Assembly (NCBI GenBank): GCA_945871445.1 | Contig: CAMBWI010000002.1 | Location: forward strand, 1-64,000 | Length of the DNA: 64,000 bases | Direction of reading: 5' to 3' | DNA from: Singulisphaera sp. GP187 | GTDB lineage: Bacteria; Planctomycetota; Phycisphaerae; Phycisphaerales; SM1A02 | Shown: positions 1 to 8,876 of the stretch, piece after piece | Numbering within the stretch: the stretch's first letter is position 1 | How the letters are laid out: the number at the start of each line of letters is the position of its first letter | Program-made: the position numbers and the translations under genes | The notes under the pieces: model-generated | The model's database searches: none | Seen by the model: only the letters and a program-made list of their open reading frames with translations | What the model was told of the DNA's origin: nothing

Positions 1-160
1 CCAGGCTGATTTCCCGGTTGATTGCCAGGCTGATTTCCCGGTTGATTGCCAGGCTGATTTCCCGGTTGATTGCCAGGCTGATTTCCCGGTTGATTGCCAG
101 GCTGATTTCCCGGTTGATTGCCAGGCTGATTTCCCGGTTGATTGCCAGGCTGATTTCCCG
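1..160. repeat. 24-bp tandem repeat encoding (GNQP)2 units
   Basis: Six identical 24-bp units fill 1-144, followed by a 16-nt partial unit; the array continues out of the window. Read on the minus strand inside the VWA/YceI gene, each unit encodes Gly-Asn-Gln-Pro twice. The length is a multiple of three, so copy-number change keeps the frame. Lack of variation between units points to recent expansion or ongoing homogenisation. Confidence 0.95.
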
Positions 161-2135
161 CACTTGAAGGAGGTGATGGCGTCCCAGTGTTTAATGTGTG
201 GGGACCAAAATTACCGGTGGGGCTATATGCAACAGGACCGGACGGACCCGCCGGAAGTCGAGCTCCCTCGATTGCAAAAATTATTTTCGCAGTCTTTCCA
301 AACTCTGTTGGAGCCGGTTCGATAATCCCATAGTCAGCAAGTTTGATATCTACAACGCCTTCAAACCCAGCACGTCGTCCGGTCGGCGTCTGTGCGAAGC
401 CCGTGCACTCGAAAGGTATGGTTAAGGAACGAGTCACGCCGCACAAAGTAAAATCGCCGGTTATCAAATATTTATCTGCACCATCCTGCACGCCGCTTGT
501 GCTCTGAAATGAAATTGTTTGAAACTTCTTGGCATTCAAGAAATTTGCGTTTAAAAAACGCTTCTCTATAAAATCCGCATTGCAATCAAGGGTTGAAACC
601 TGTGCCGTGAAATCAAACCGCGAAGGTACTAAATTCGTGTATTCAAATGTCCCAGTCATCGCATTGAAGCATCCCCAAAACTCTCCGGCTTTTTTATGCT
701 GAATCCGAAAAAGAGAATTTGAAAACATATCATCAATTTCGTATTTATCTCCACCTGATGCGGCATCGATGAAACGATAAGTCCCATGATTTTCGCTCGC
801 AATCTGCTTCATCGAAATCTCATTGGTGTTGTCGAAAAAACAGACGGTATTAATCTCTGTTTTATGATTTGGATTATTCTGGTTGATCGCCGCAAGCGAC
901 GCATTGGCATCGAAGCCACCATCGGTGAGCAAATAAATTGCATCGGGTTTTAAAGAGTTCAGTGCCAAAGCGAGGGAGTTGCTTGGGTCTGTACCTCCGC
1001 CAGATTGCGGCCCGTAACTTTCTGCATCAGCCCAATCCAGAAATTTTTTCTTATTCGAATTTGTTGCGTTTTGAAGCTTTGCTGCAGGCATTAAAAGCGC
1101 CTCGGTATCAAAAAATATGATGAAAAATGAACTTCCGTCTGTCAGGCGGTTGATGCTCATCTTCAATTCGGAAAGCATCTGATTCATCTTGATTGGGACA
1201 GTGACCATGCTTCCTGAAAAATCCAATATGAAAACTATTGACTTTGCCTTTGTCTGAATTCCCATGAATTCGGTCCCTGAGGGATCTCCACTTTCAGTTG
1301 ATAGTGATTTTCGAGTGCCTCGCTTGTCCACAAGAACGGGCCTCTCTAATTCCGTTGGTTTGGCAATATCTCCAGGAGGGGTCAAGCCAAGACGGGGCCG
1401 TGTCACTTTAGAAACCTCCTTCGGATTACCCAACTGTGGAGGATTGATTGTTGGAGTTGCAATACGAAATCCTTCAAGCGAAATGATGATCTTCACATCA
1501 TCGTGACCCGATCCATTTTCAATCTGGAAAGAGAGTCCGTAGTCCCGTAAGTTGAGAACAAATTCAGCTTCAAATCCAACACGATCGCGTTTTTGTTGTT
1601 CCGAAATACCAGTGCATTGAAACGGGATGACTATCTTCTTGGTGATTGCGCCGATGGTGGCGTTCAAAGTCACAAGAAAATCTTTCTCTGACTTTTTTTC
1701 ATACGAAATACTTTGAAAAGTAAACGCGGGAAAAGTGGCTACGTTCAAACACTTGTTGTCAACAAGTTTGACATCGAGTTCAGGGTGGTCACAGTCAACG
1801 CTCGCAGTCTGAACCTTGAAATCAAATTTCAGCGCGACGTCTGGTTCGTATTCAAAGGTTCCTTCTATATCATTGAAAAATCCCCAGAATTGGCCAGCAC
1901 CATTGTGGTTTACGCGAAAGAGGGCCATCGAGTAAGCGTCGTCAATTTTATATTTCAAATCGTCAACGCCGACCATTGTTTCGGAGGGAGGTGCTGCTGT
2001 AGGTGTGACAGAGGGATTTACAGATGCGGGCACCGTAGAAGATTGGCTGAACGCCTGATTCGTAGTAACTATGCAAAGAATGAAAGGAAGAATGGTCACC
2101 CAAAATAAATTTGAAGAGAAAACTTTTTTGTTCAT
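1..2135 (-). CDS. Exported YceI-VWA-YceI repeat protein (partial, C-terminus outside window)
   Basis: The minus frame is open from an ATG at 2135 (in-frame ATGs also at 2144 and 2153) to the window edge, about 711 residues. Residues ~1-30 look like a signal peptide (FWVTILPFILCIVTT, then small residues). Residues ~55-228 and ~440-640 are both YceI-like and resemble the separate YceI gene just upstream (SMALFRV.H..G.FWG.F, later a PF.C.G strand). Between them, at ~300-440, is a von Willebrand A domain with all MIDAS elements: DFSGS, a Thr in GGGTDPS, and TDGG. The visible end is a (GNQP)n repeat. Known: YceI folds are periplasmic lipocalin-like binders of isoprenoid-type ligands, and VWA domains bind proteins through a metal. 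Inference: a secreted or surface binding protein. I do not know a named family with this order. Confidence 0.75.
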   Translation of the reverse strand, partial: MNKKVFSSNLFWVTILPFILCIVTTNQAFSQSSTVPASVNPSVTPTAAPPSETMVGVDDLKYKIDDAYSMALFRVNHNGAGQFWGFFNDIEGTFEYEPDVALKFDFKVQTASVDCDHPELDVKLVDNKCLNVATFPAFTFQSISYEKKSEKDFLVTLNATIGAITKKIVIPFQCTGISEQQKRDRVGFEAEFVLNLRDYGLSFQIENGSGHDDVKIIISLEGFRIATPTINPPQLGNPKEVSKVTRPRLGLTPPGDIAKPTELERPVLVDKRGTRKSLSTESGDPSGTEFMGIQTKAKSIVFILDFSGSMVTVPIKMNQMLSELKMSINRLTDGSSFFIIFFDTEALLMPAAKLQNATNSNKKKFLDWADAESYGPQSGGGTDPSNSLALALNSLKPDAIYLLTDGGFDANASLAAINQNNPNHKTEINTVCFFDNTNEISMKQIASENHGTYRFIDAASGGDKYEIDDMFSNSLFRIQHKKAGEFWGCFNAMTGTFEYTNLVPSRFDFTAQVSTLDCNADFIEKRFLNANFLNAKKFQTISFQSTSGVQDGADKYLITGDFTLCGVTRSLTIPFECTGFAQTPTGRRAGFEGVVDIKLADYGIIEPAPTEFGKTAKIIFAIEGARLPAGPSGPVAYSPTGNFGPHTLNTGTPSPPSSAGNQPGNQPGNQPGNQPGNQPGNQPGNQPGNQPGNQPGNQPGNQPGNQPGNQP

Positions 2136-2262
2136 ACTTTTCATTTTCTGCATTTCTGTCAACTACACATGAAGTAGGCACAAATTTATACGCAAGAAAG
2201 CACCTATGAACACAAATTCGATAAATGGCTAAAAATTAAGGGCGCTGAAAGTCCAAGCGTAA

Positions 2263-2946
2263 TCACTCCTTCCGCTTGGGAGCACTGCCAGGCTCAATCC
2301 CCTCCAAGGAGACAATAATGCGAGTTTCATCGCCAATCATCTTTTTTTCAACGCCATAAGAAACGCCAAAATCACTGCGTTTTATTTCAAATTCTGCTTC
2401 GAATCCCGCGCGTGTAGCGCCACCCAATTTAGAAATGGCCGTGCATTCAAATGGAACGGTCACTCGTTTTTTTACTCCGCGAATCGACAGATCTCCAACA
2501 ACTTCGAAGTTGCCGTTTTTGATGTGTTTTGCACTCACGCTGACAAATGTCATTTGAGGAAATTCAACGGAGTTAAAAAAGTCTGGACTTTTTAAATGTC
2601 GGTCGAGTTGCTCATTATTGCTATCAACGCTTGCAGTTTCAATTTTTATGACCATCGATAATGATTTCTCCGGTGTGTATTGGATCGTTCCACTGACATC
2701 ATTAAAGAGGCCCCAAAATCTTCCTGCTCCCAAATGTTGAACGCGAAAGAGAGCCATTGAATGCACATCGTCTACTTCAAATGGCTTTGTGATATCCGTG
2801 CTTGATGCTTGTGGTGCTATCACTTCGGCGGGTTTTTCCTGTGAAAAACCCATTGCTGCAACGAGCGTTGCCGCGAGAATCGCAATCAGTATCGTTTGTT
2901 GAATTGGAGAAAATTGCAAATGTTGTTTAAAAAAATTCTGATGCAT
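2263..2946 (-). CDS. YceI-family exported protein
   Basis: Single-domain YceI-like protein of 227 residues from the ATG at 2946; an ATG at 2967 would add seven residues. A hydrophobic N-terminal helix (ILIAILAATLVAAMGF) acts as a signal peptide or anchor. The rest is one YceI domain with SMALFRVQHLGAGRFWG, SVDSNNEQLD, FNSVEFPQMTF and the closing strand IIVSLEGI. It is clearly related to both YceI domains of the VWA protein downstream on the same strand (gap about 127 bp), so this is probably a local duplication. Known: YceI proteins are periplasmic lipocalin-like proteins that bind polyprenyl or amphiphilic ligands. The ligand here is unknown. Confidence 0.85.
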   Translation of the reverse strand: MHQNFFKQHLQFSPIQQTILIAILAATLVAAMGFSQEKPAEVIAPQASSTDITKPFEVDDVHSMALFRVQHLGAGRFWGLFNDVSGTIQYTPEKSLSMVIKIETASVDSNNEQLDRHLKSPDFFNSVEFPQMTFVSVSAKHIKNGNFEVVGDLSIRGVKKRVTVPFECTAISKLGGATRAGFEAEFEIKRSDFGVSYGVEKKMIGDETRIIVSLEGIEPGSAPKRKE

Positions 2947-3450
2947 AGGAGAATCGCTTTCGTTCAATGTGTGGTTGATTGTTTGAGCAAAGAAAATCTA
3001 GTCTTTGACGAAGACAACTTCATAGTAGATCATCGAAATTGCCAATTCGACTTTTGCCCTGGCGATCAATCTGCATCGGAGAATTGGAAATGATCCATCG
3101 GCGAATTTGTGGACCAAATCGGTATCCACCTTTTGCTTCTGCGAAGTTCGAGGAGTTCCGATCCCCAGCCTCCAAATGAATGCTGAACATTTCGAAGCAG
3201 ATCGCTCCATTCTGATTCCGCCGGCAACGGAGAAATAGTTATGTTTGTAGCACGAAGAGTTGTGGACTTCATTCGATATGGAATAGAAGTTCCCGCCGAA
3301 TTTTTTTGTTGCTTCACTTCATCGGCTATCTTTATCTGCGTTTTAGGTCTCAACTTGTGCGCTCCTTTGCGCACAACTCATCGCACTCATTCGAGAGCGA
3401 CTTCAATCAAATTGAAGTTAAAACCGAAAGTGGTGTCTAATAACTCACAA
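2947..3450 (-). other. Spacer between parB and YceI gene with possible broken small gene
   Basis: About 500 bp with no recognised gene. Two short overlapping minus-strand frames cover 3066-3374 and 2998-3210. Read in sequence, the first (ending around LRNVQHSFGGWG) and the second (LVHKFADGSFPILRCRLIARAKVELAISMIYYEVVF) could be one protein of about 115 residues split by a frameshift near 3140-3180. Composition is protein-like, but I recognise no family, so a decayed or mis-sequenced small gene is only a suggestion. Confidence 0.3.
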
Positions 3451-4575
3451 CTAATATGTAAGGTTGTTTGGGTCAAACCCCAACTTATGTAAGATGCCAT
3501 CGAATTGATCAAGAGTAAAGAATTGAATGGAGAGTGTGCCTGTTCCAGCTTTACGCCCCTTCTTGATCTTCACCTTTGACCCAATGTGTAGACCAAGTCG
3601 CTTTTCAAGATCACCAACTTGGGCAGATCCACGGCGTGGCGGCGGCGAAACGGAAGTAGCAGAGAGACCAGAAGCTGTCTTGATTCTCTGGACCTCTCGC
3701 TCTATTTGGCGAACCGACCATTCATCGTGTAAAGCCTTTTCAGCAATTGCTCGACGAGCTTGAAGGTTGTCAATTGCCAACAATGCTTTTGCGTGACCTT
3801 GCGTAAGCCTGCCTTCGCGAACGCAACCAGCTGAGAATGTGTCAAGATCATTCAGACGAAGGAGGTTTGCGACTGTAGCCCTGTCAAGCCCAACCTTTTC
3901 TGCAGCTTGTTGCTGAGTCCACGAAAACTCGGTTATTAGCCTTTGCAGGGCTTTAGAACGCTCTAAAGGGTTCAAATCCTCCCGTTGAACATTCTCGATC
4001 AAAGCAAAGACTGCTGATTGGGCTTCGTCTGCGTCCCTCGTGATAGTCGGAATTGTTGTTCTTCCAAGAGACTCGAATGCCCGCAATCGCCTCTCTCCAG
4101 CGATCAGTTCGTGGGTCTTTCCACTGTGGGGCATTCTCAATTTGCGAATCACAATAGGCTGCAGAAGGCCATGCTGTCGGATTGACTCTGCCAGACCTTG
4201 AATTGCTCGGTCATCAAATTTCTCGCGCGGCTGTCGAGAATTCCTAGCAATGAACGTGATGTTCATTTCGACAATTGCGCTAGCGGCAACAGGTGATACC
4301 TGAGCAGGAATGTTCCCCGTGGAACTATCCTGGCTTTTAATGGCTGGAGATGGCGGCGTTAGTGAAGGCGCCACAGGAGTTGTATCTGTGACAAGGCCAG
4401 TATTTGGCGTTATGGGTGAATGCGCAGGCTTAACAACTGGTTGAAACGGTTGTTGCGTTGCCGGCGGAATGAGTGACCCAAGCCCGCGACCAAGCCTTGA
4501 AGTTATGGCTGGCTTTGCGGCCGTCTGATTGTTTACTTGTGAATTTGACGCTAAATCCTTGCGATTTTCTTGCAT
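3451..4575 (-). CDS. parB: ParB chromosome partitioning protein
   Basis: 374 residues. ParB/Noc CTPase that loads at parS, slides along DNA and organises the origin region for ParA-driven segregation. The N-terminus has the short RGLGSLIP element typical of the ParA-contacting tail, then a long Pro/Thr/Ser-rich linker to ~105. The ParB/Srx-like domain (~108-200) carries NSRQPREKFD, ESIRQHGLLQPI, GERRLRA and ENVQREDLNPLE, the last being part of the CTP-binding region. A helix-turn-helix follows (WTQQQAAEKVGLDRATVANLLRLN, ~225-250), then the dimerisation C-terminus. A parS site sits 18 bp upstream of the start codon, which suggests autoregulation. No parA is adjacent in the window, although parAB is the usual pair. 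Confidence 0.95.
   Translation of the reverse strand: MQENRKDLASNSQVNNQTAAKPAITSRLGRGLGSLIPPATQQPFQPVVKPAHSPITPNTGLVTDTTPVAPSLTPPSPAIKSQDSSTGNIPAQVSPVAASAIVEMNITFIARNSRQPREKFDDRAIQGLAESIRQHGLLQPIVIRKLRMPHSGKTHELIAGERRLRAFESLGRTTIPTITRDADEAQSAVFALIENVQREDLNPLERSKALQRLITEFSWTQQQAAEKVGLDRATVANLLRLNDLDTFSAGCVREGRLTQGHAKALLAIDNLQARRAIAEKALHDEWSVRQIEREVQRIKTASGLSATSVSPPPRRGSAQVGDLEKRLGLHIGSKVKIKKGRKAGTGTLSIQFFTLDQFDGILHKLGFDPNNLTY
4311..4325. promoter_or_regulatory. Degenerate parS-like sequence inside parB
   Basis: TGTTCCCCGTGGAAC within the parB coding region differs from the true parS at 4593 by one core base (CCCGTG instead of CACGTG). The loss of the CACGTG core makes strong binding doubtful; it may be chance. 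Confidence 0.3.
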
Positions 4576-4592
4576 TACGATTCCTTTCGTTG

Positions 4593-4608
4593 TGTTCCAC
4601 GTGGAACG
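4593..4608. promoter_or_regulatory. parS centromere-like site
   Basis: TGTTCCACGTGGAACG contains the perfect 14-bp palindrome GTTCCACGTGGAAC at 4594-4607. It matches the bacterial parS consensus TGTTNCACGTGNAACA at all but the last base. It lies between the divergent parB (start 4575) and STAS (start 4693) genes, a common position for parS. Confidence 0.85.
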
Positions 4609-4692
4609 ATTGTCAAATTAGTATACCCAAAAAAATCAATTCAAATATATTTAATTTTGCATTATCGGACTATAAAACAAATCTATACTTTT

Positions 4693-5031
4693 ATGATGAA
4701 CGACAATGATCCGATTTTGTTCGCTTCGATTTCGGGTGATGTGTTAACGCTTTCTATTCATCACACAACTATTAACGCCGAAAATGCGCTTCGAATGCAA
4801 GTTGAATTTCGAACATTGCTTCAAACTCTTCCGCCCAATATCAAAACGATCCATCTCGAAATATCTGAACTTCTTGCAATGAGCAGTCGCGGTTTCGAGT
4901 CGTTCCTTCTCCTCCATCAAGGATGCGTTGACAAAAAGGTCGCACTGACCGTTTCAAAATTAACGCAAATTTTTCACAGGCTACTCTCGAGAATGGGATT
5001 CCTTCGACTCTTAAAAATCGAAGACGAGTGA
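4693..5031 (+). CDS. STAS-domain protein (anti-sigma factor antagonist-like)
   Basis: 112 residues from the ATG at 4693 (a second ATG follows immediately). The pattern of a short beta strand (FASISGDVLTLSI), helix (ALRMQVEFRTLLQTL), strand (IKTIHLEI), then a Ser-containing loop before a helix (LLAMSSRGFESFLLLHQ) fits the STAS fold of SpoIIAA/RsbV-type antagonists, where a loop Ser is phosphorylated. The usual DSSG motif is only partly kept (MSSRG). It is divergent from parB across the parS region, and no cognate kinase or anti-sigma factor lies nearby. Family assignment is moderate; the partner is unknown. Confidence 0.6.
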   Translation: MMNDNDPILFASISGDVLTLSIHHTTINAENALRMQVEFRTLLQTLPPNIKTIHLEISELLAMSSRGFESFLLLHQGCVDKKVALTVSKLTQIFHRLLSRMGFLRLLKIEDE

Positions 5032-5042
5032 ACTCTTACGAA

Positions 5043-6509
5043 TTAATAAACATTCAGCGATTCGCCAAGAATCGGTAATCGCACATCACTCGAAACATTC
5101 TGGCGGAGTATTGCAGCGAATTCTTCGCGCGCCTCAACAGCGCCGTGGACAAGTGCAATGGATTGAGGCATGCCCGGCATTCGTTTCACCCACGCTAAAA
5201 GATCGTCCGCATCTCCATGTCCAGAGATGCCTGCAATGCGATCAATCTTTGCATTCACATCAAGTGCCGCACCATTGATCTCGACGCGCGTTGCGCCATT
5301 CAGAAGACCATGACCAAGCAAGCCGTCGAGTTGATGTCCAGTAAATAAAATTCTCGTATCTGGTTGATCAATCGCAAGTTTTACATGTCGCAAAATTGGT
5401 CCCGCATCGCAAAATCCAGAACCCGCCATAATCACACACGCGGTTCTGATTCGATCGATGGATTCTGATTCTCGCCGTGACATCAATGTGTGCAGTTCTG
5501 GAAAGTGCAATGGGTTCGTTCCGCGCATACAAGAACGATGCAATGACGCTTCAAGCAGATTGGGATGCCGTGCATACAACTCACTCGCTCGAACTGCCAT
5601 CGCAGAATCGAGATAGACCGGCATCCCTTGAAGAATGCCGTCACGTGATGCGCGCGCGAGTAATTGTAAAATTGTTTGAGCGCGGCCAAGTGCAAAAACT
5701 GGCGCTAAAACCCGTTGATTCTTCAATTTTGCTTCTTTTAATATTTCAACGAGTAATTGATATTGATCCACTTGCGGAAAACGTCTTGCTCCGTTTGTTG
5801 ATTCCATTAACAATAAATCTGGTGCGCAATCTGACCATTGATGTGGAGCCAGCAGGGGGTTCTCAATCGGACCAATGTCGCCAGAAAAAAGAATGCGTGC
5901 GGGTTCCATTCCATTTGTTCGCTGAACCCGCAACTCGATACTCGCCGCACCAATCACGTGCGACGCATGCAAGAATCTCATTTCGACTCCTTCTGTTATT
6001 GATTCCCACTCCATAAAGGGAATCGCACGAATAGATCTTGCGACACGCTCTGCATGACGATGTGTAAAAAGAATTGGCGGCGGATCGCTTCGAATTGGAA
6101 TCGCAGATGCGAGGTGTGGAGGAGCGAGAACTCGAGATGATGGAGATGTCCCAGCGCGATTTTCCTGAATCCGCAATTGTTGGAGCGTGGCAGAACTTGT
6201 CAGCACTCGCGGCAATAATTCTGCGGTTGGTTCTGTCGATAAAACAGGACCTTGAAAACCAAGTCCCGGAAGCATTCCCAAACGCCCGCAGTGGTCGATG
6301 TGCGCATGCGTGACCAACACGGCATCTAGTGTTGCGAAGTCAAGTTCAGGTGCGCGCGTATTGCGCATCTCCTGTTCAGGACCACCTTGAAACATTCCAA
6401 AGTCAACAAGCAGGTGCGCGTGTGGTGTTGTGACTTCATAGCACGAACCAGTCACTTCGCCAGCCGCTCCATGAATACGAATGCTGACACATGGAACAAC
6501 TTCACTCAT
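5043..6509 (-). CDS. Beta-CASP metallo-beta-lactamase RNA nuclease (CPSF/YSH1-like)
   Basis: 488 residues from the ATG at 6509; the frame reaches 6656 but the conserved core begins just after MSEVVPCVSIRIHGAAGEVTGS. It has the metallo-beta-lactamase motif HAHIDH preceded by LLVDFGMFQGG, a middle beta-CASP insertion with FSGDIGP, VYLDSAMA and IMAGSGFCDAGPI, and a late GHGDADDLL motif supplying a metal-ligand His. Known: such bacterial CPSF73/YSH1-like enzymes are zinc-dependent endo/exoribonucleases, although the physiological substrate of this branch is often unknown. The chosen start slightly overlaps a hydrophobic region upstream of the divergent cupredoxin gene's ATG, leaving a very short divergent promoter region. 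Confidence 0.88.
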   Translation of the reverse strand: MSEVVPCVSIRIHGAAGEVTGSCYEVTTPHAHLLVDFGMFQGGPEQEMRNTRAPELDFATLDAVLVTHAHIDHCGRLGMLPGLGFQGPVLSTEPTAELLPRVLTSSATLQQLRIQENRAGTSPSSRVLAPPHLASAIPIRSDPPPILFTHRHAERVARSIRAIPFMEWESITEGVEMRFLHASHVIGAASIELRVQRTNGMEPARILFSGDIGPIENPLLAPHQWSDCAPDLLLMESTNGARRFPQVDQYQLLVEILKEAKLKNQRVLAPVFALGRAQTILQLLARASRDGILQGMPVYLDSAMAVRASELYARHPNLLEASLHRSCMRGTNPLHFPELHTLMSRRESESIDRIRTACVIMAGSGFCDAGPILRHVKLAIDQPDTRILFTGHQLDGLLGHGLLNGATRVEINGAALDVNAKIDRIAGISGHGDADDLLAWVKRMPGMPQSIALVHGAVEAREEFAAILRQNVSSDVRLPILGESLNVY

Positions 6510-6535
6510 ATCAGCGTGTGTACCATTCTTCTCCA

Positions 6536-7342
6536 ATGCTTGTCGCCATAACAATTTGTATTGCGATGGCGAATTCCAACAATCCACCTGCGGATTGCTC
6601 TGGACTTGACTCTCCATCGGCATCCCAAACCGAACGTCGCTCTGCACTTGATGCATGCGCCACAGAAGCGAAGCAAAAACCTCTTGACTATTTTCTTGAT
6701 CGCATTGAACAACTTGGGTGGCATGATTCTCGAACTGAAACTTACGGCGACATCATCGCGACTTGGAACCAAGACGAAATCTCCCAACCAGCCATCGCCG
6801 AGAAGTTGTTCTCGCTCTATAAGAATGAAAGAGCATCGGCTGATGCTCGGGTGGTTGCCTGCAGAGCACTCGCTGGATTGCCCAAAGTGAAACGCCCAGC
6901 TGAAATGTTGCCTATAGAGCAGATCAGGGTTGAAATCACCACGCTTCCATCCCTAATGGCATATGACCGCAAAGAATTCTCCGTCGCACCTGGATGCCTT
7001 GTTCACTTGACACTTCATAATCCAGATGCTCTCGAGCACAATTTTCTGCTTGTTGCACCAAATGCACTTGCTGAGATCGGAATTGCAGGGGACCGAATGG
7101 GGCAGACGCCTGATGGCAAAGTAAAGGAGTTTGTTCCTGATTCTAAAAAAGTCCTTGCGGTTCTCGGCTTGGTTGCCCCAGGAAAATCTAAGTCACTCTG
7201 GTTTATCGCCCCTTCAAAGCCCGCAACATATCCATATGTTTGCACCTATCCAAGCCACTGGCGAACGATGAATGGAAAAATGAAGGTTGTTTCCCCAATC
7301 ACTCCGCCAATTCCAAATCCAGAAAGTGAGAAGAAAAAATAA
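6536..7342 (+). CDS. Exported azurin/plastocyanin-like cupredoxin
   Basis: 268 residues from the ATG at 6536, chosen because a hydrophobic signal-like stretch (MLVAITICIAMA) follows; an upstream ATG at 6491 would overlap the divergent nuclease gene. The N-terminal half is helical, possibly a HEAT-like or c-type-associated segment (SLYKNERASADARVVACRALAGLP). The C-terminal ~130 residues are a cupredoxin domain: LHNPDALEHNFLLVAP supplies the first His, and YVCTYPSHWRTMNGKM supplies Cys, second His and axial Met of a type I copper site. This resembles the azurin-like domain of planctomycete membrane-bound dehydrogenases, here on a short stand-alone protein. Likely a periplasmic electron carrier. 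Confidence 0.75.
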   Translation: MLVAITICIAMANSNNPPADCSGLDSPSASQTERRSALDACATEAKQKPLDYFLDRIEQLGWHDSRTETYGDIIATWNQDEISQPAIAEKLFSLYKNERASADARVVACRALAGLPKVKRPAEMLPIEQIRVEITTLPSLMAYDRKEFSVAPGCLVHLTLHNPDALEHNFLLVAPNALAEIGIAGDRMGQTPDGKVKEFVPDSKKVLAVLGLVAPGKSKSLWFIAPSKPATYPYVCTYPSHWRTMNGKMKVVSPITPPIPNPESEKKK

Positions 7343-7443
7343 TTGAATTACTTCAAAAAAATCCAAAACCATACGAGCCATGAAGTGGCTTGATGAATGA
7401 GCCAGATACCCATTGATACCATACTCAGTCAAAGGAAATTCTA

Positions 7444-8835
7444 ATGTCAACAACAAATCCGCCACAACCATCGCCAACTTCTCAAACTAAAAAACCTCCA
7501 GTTCATAGTGCAACCGCCCGAGAATTGATGCAGAAAATTGAAGCCAAGACCGCAACGATCGCCATCGTCGGCTTGGGGTATGTGGGTCTTCCTCTCGTCC
7601 AAGCAATTCGTGACGGTGGATTTCCCGTCATCGGATTCGATGTCGACCAAAAGAAAATTGATGCTCTCAATAGTGGAAAGCGATACATCCTGCATCTTGG
7701 CGATGATTTTTTTAGCAATTTGAAGGCTGATAAGCAATTCACACCGACTTCGAATGCAAAGGATCTTGCGAAAGCAGATCTCATTGTGCTGTGCGTTCCA
7801 ACACCTCTTGGACAACATCACGAACCTGATCTGACATATGTCTTTGAGAGCACGAAGACCGCGGCGGCATCTCTGCGAAAAGGGCAGCTTGTTGTGCTTG
7901 AATCAACTACATATCCAGGAACAACGCGGGACGAGATGAAGCCGATTCTTGATAAAAGCGGGCTGAAATGCGGTGAAGAATATTTCCTTGCATACAGCCC
8001 AGAGCGTGAAGATCCTGGAAGCGCTGGCCGAAGTGCGCAACACATTCCAAAGTTGGTCGGTGGCGTGGATGATGTTTCGACTGATCTTGCAATGGCTTTT
8101 TATACGAGAGTTGTCAAAGCAGCGCATCGTGTTTCCACTGCTGAAATTGCAGAGAGCGCAAAGCTTCTTGAAAATATTTATCGTGCAGTCAACATCGCCT
8201 TGGTCAACGAAATGAAAGTCGTGCTGACAGATATGAATATCGATGTGTGGGAAGTTATCGCTGCTGCGAGTACAAAGCCTTTCGGATTTCAGGCGTTCTA
8301 TCCTGGGCCTGGCCTTGGAGGACATTGCATCCCAATCGATCCATACTATTTAACGTGGAAAGCAAAAGAGGTTGGACGCAACACGAAATTCATCGAACTT
8401 GCTGGCGAAGTCAACACATCGATGCCTCACTATGTGATCGAACGAACGCAACACGCTCTCAACGAACACTCGAAGTCAATCAAGGGATCAAAGGTTCTTG
8501 TGCTTGGAATTGCATACAAGAAAAACATTGACGATCCGCGAGAAAGTCCATCAGCCGAAATCATTGAACTTCTTCGAGACCGTGGAGCCGATGTTTCGTA
8601 CCACGATCCACATCTTGCCAAATTCCCAGCGATGAGAAAATATCGTGTCGATCTCTCGTCCGTTGCGTTGACAGCCGCCACACTTTCCGCGAGTGATTGC
8701 GTACTGATTCTGACCGATCACGATGCCGTCGATTATTCTTTGATTGGGCAACACGCCAAGATCGTGGTCGACACCAGAAATGCGATGGCGAATGTGCCGG
8801 CGAATCGTGTCAAGTGTGAGGTCATCAAGTCCTAG
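7444..8835 (+). CDS. UDP-glucose/GDP-mannose dehydrogenase family protein (WbpA-like nucleotide-sugar dehydrogenase)
   Basis: 463 residues. It oxidises the C6 hydroxyl of a UDP-sugar (UDP-GlcNAc in WbpA-type enzymes) to the uronic acid using NAD+, for surface polysaccharide. The first ~35 residues are a Pro/Thr/Ser-rich extension. The NAD-binding motif IAIVGLGYVGLPL starts at ~38. The middle domain follows VVLESTTYPGTT. The catalytic Cys lies in YPGPGLGGHCIPIDPYYLTWKA, a version typical of the WbpA/WecC branch rather than UDP-glucose dehydrogenase. The C-terminal substrate domain begins with VLVLGIAYKKNIDDPRESP. It stands alone here, with no glycosyltransferases next to it. The exact sugar cannot be told from sequence. 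Confidence 0.92.
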   Translation: MSTTNPPQPSPTSQTKKPPVHSATARELMQKIEAKTATIAIVGLGYVGLPLVQAIRDGGFPVIGFDVDQKKIDALNSGKRYILHLGDDFFSNLKADKQFTPTSNAKDLAKADLIVLCVPTPLGQHHEPDLTYVFESTKTAAASLRKGQLVVLESTTYPGTTRDEMKPILDKSGLKCGEEYFLAYSPEREDPGSAGRSAQHIPKLVGGVDDVSTDLAMAFYTRVVKAAHRVSTAEIAESAKLLENIYRAVNIALVNEMKVVLTDMNIDVWEVIAAASTKPFGFQAFYPGPGLGGHCIPIDPYYLTWKAKEVGRNTKFIELAGEVNTSMPHYVIERTQHALNEHSKSIKGSKVLVLGIAYKKNIDDPRESPSAEIIELLRDRGADVSYHDPHLAKFPAMRKYRVDLSSVALTAATLSASDCVLILTDHDAVDYSLIGQHAKIVVDTRNAMANVPANRVKCEVIKS

Positions 8836-8876
8836 GCGTAGACTCAACAATCTAGTACGATTTCACGCAGAATTAT

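Noticed and set aside
1-160. CRISPR array
   Set aside because: The 24-bp units are contiguous and identical with no unique spacers, and they lie in an open coding frame.
3965-3985. tRNA T-arm-like GGTTCAAATCC
   Set aside because: It lies inside the well-supported parB coding region; no acceptor stem or anticodon arm around it.
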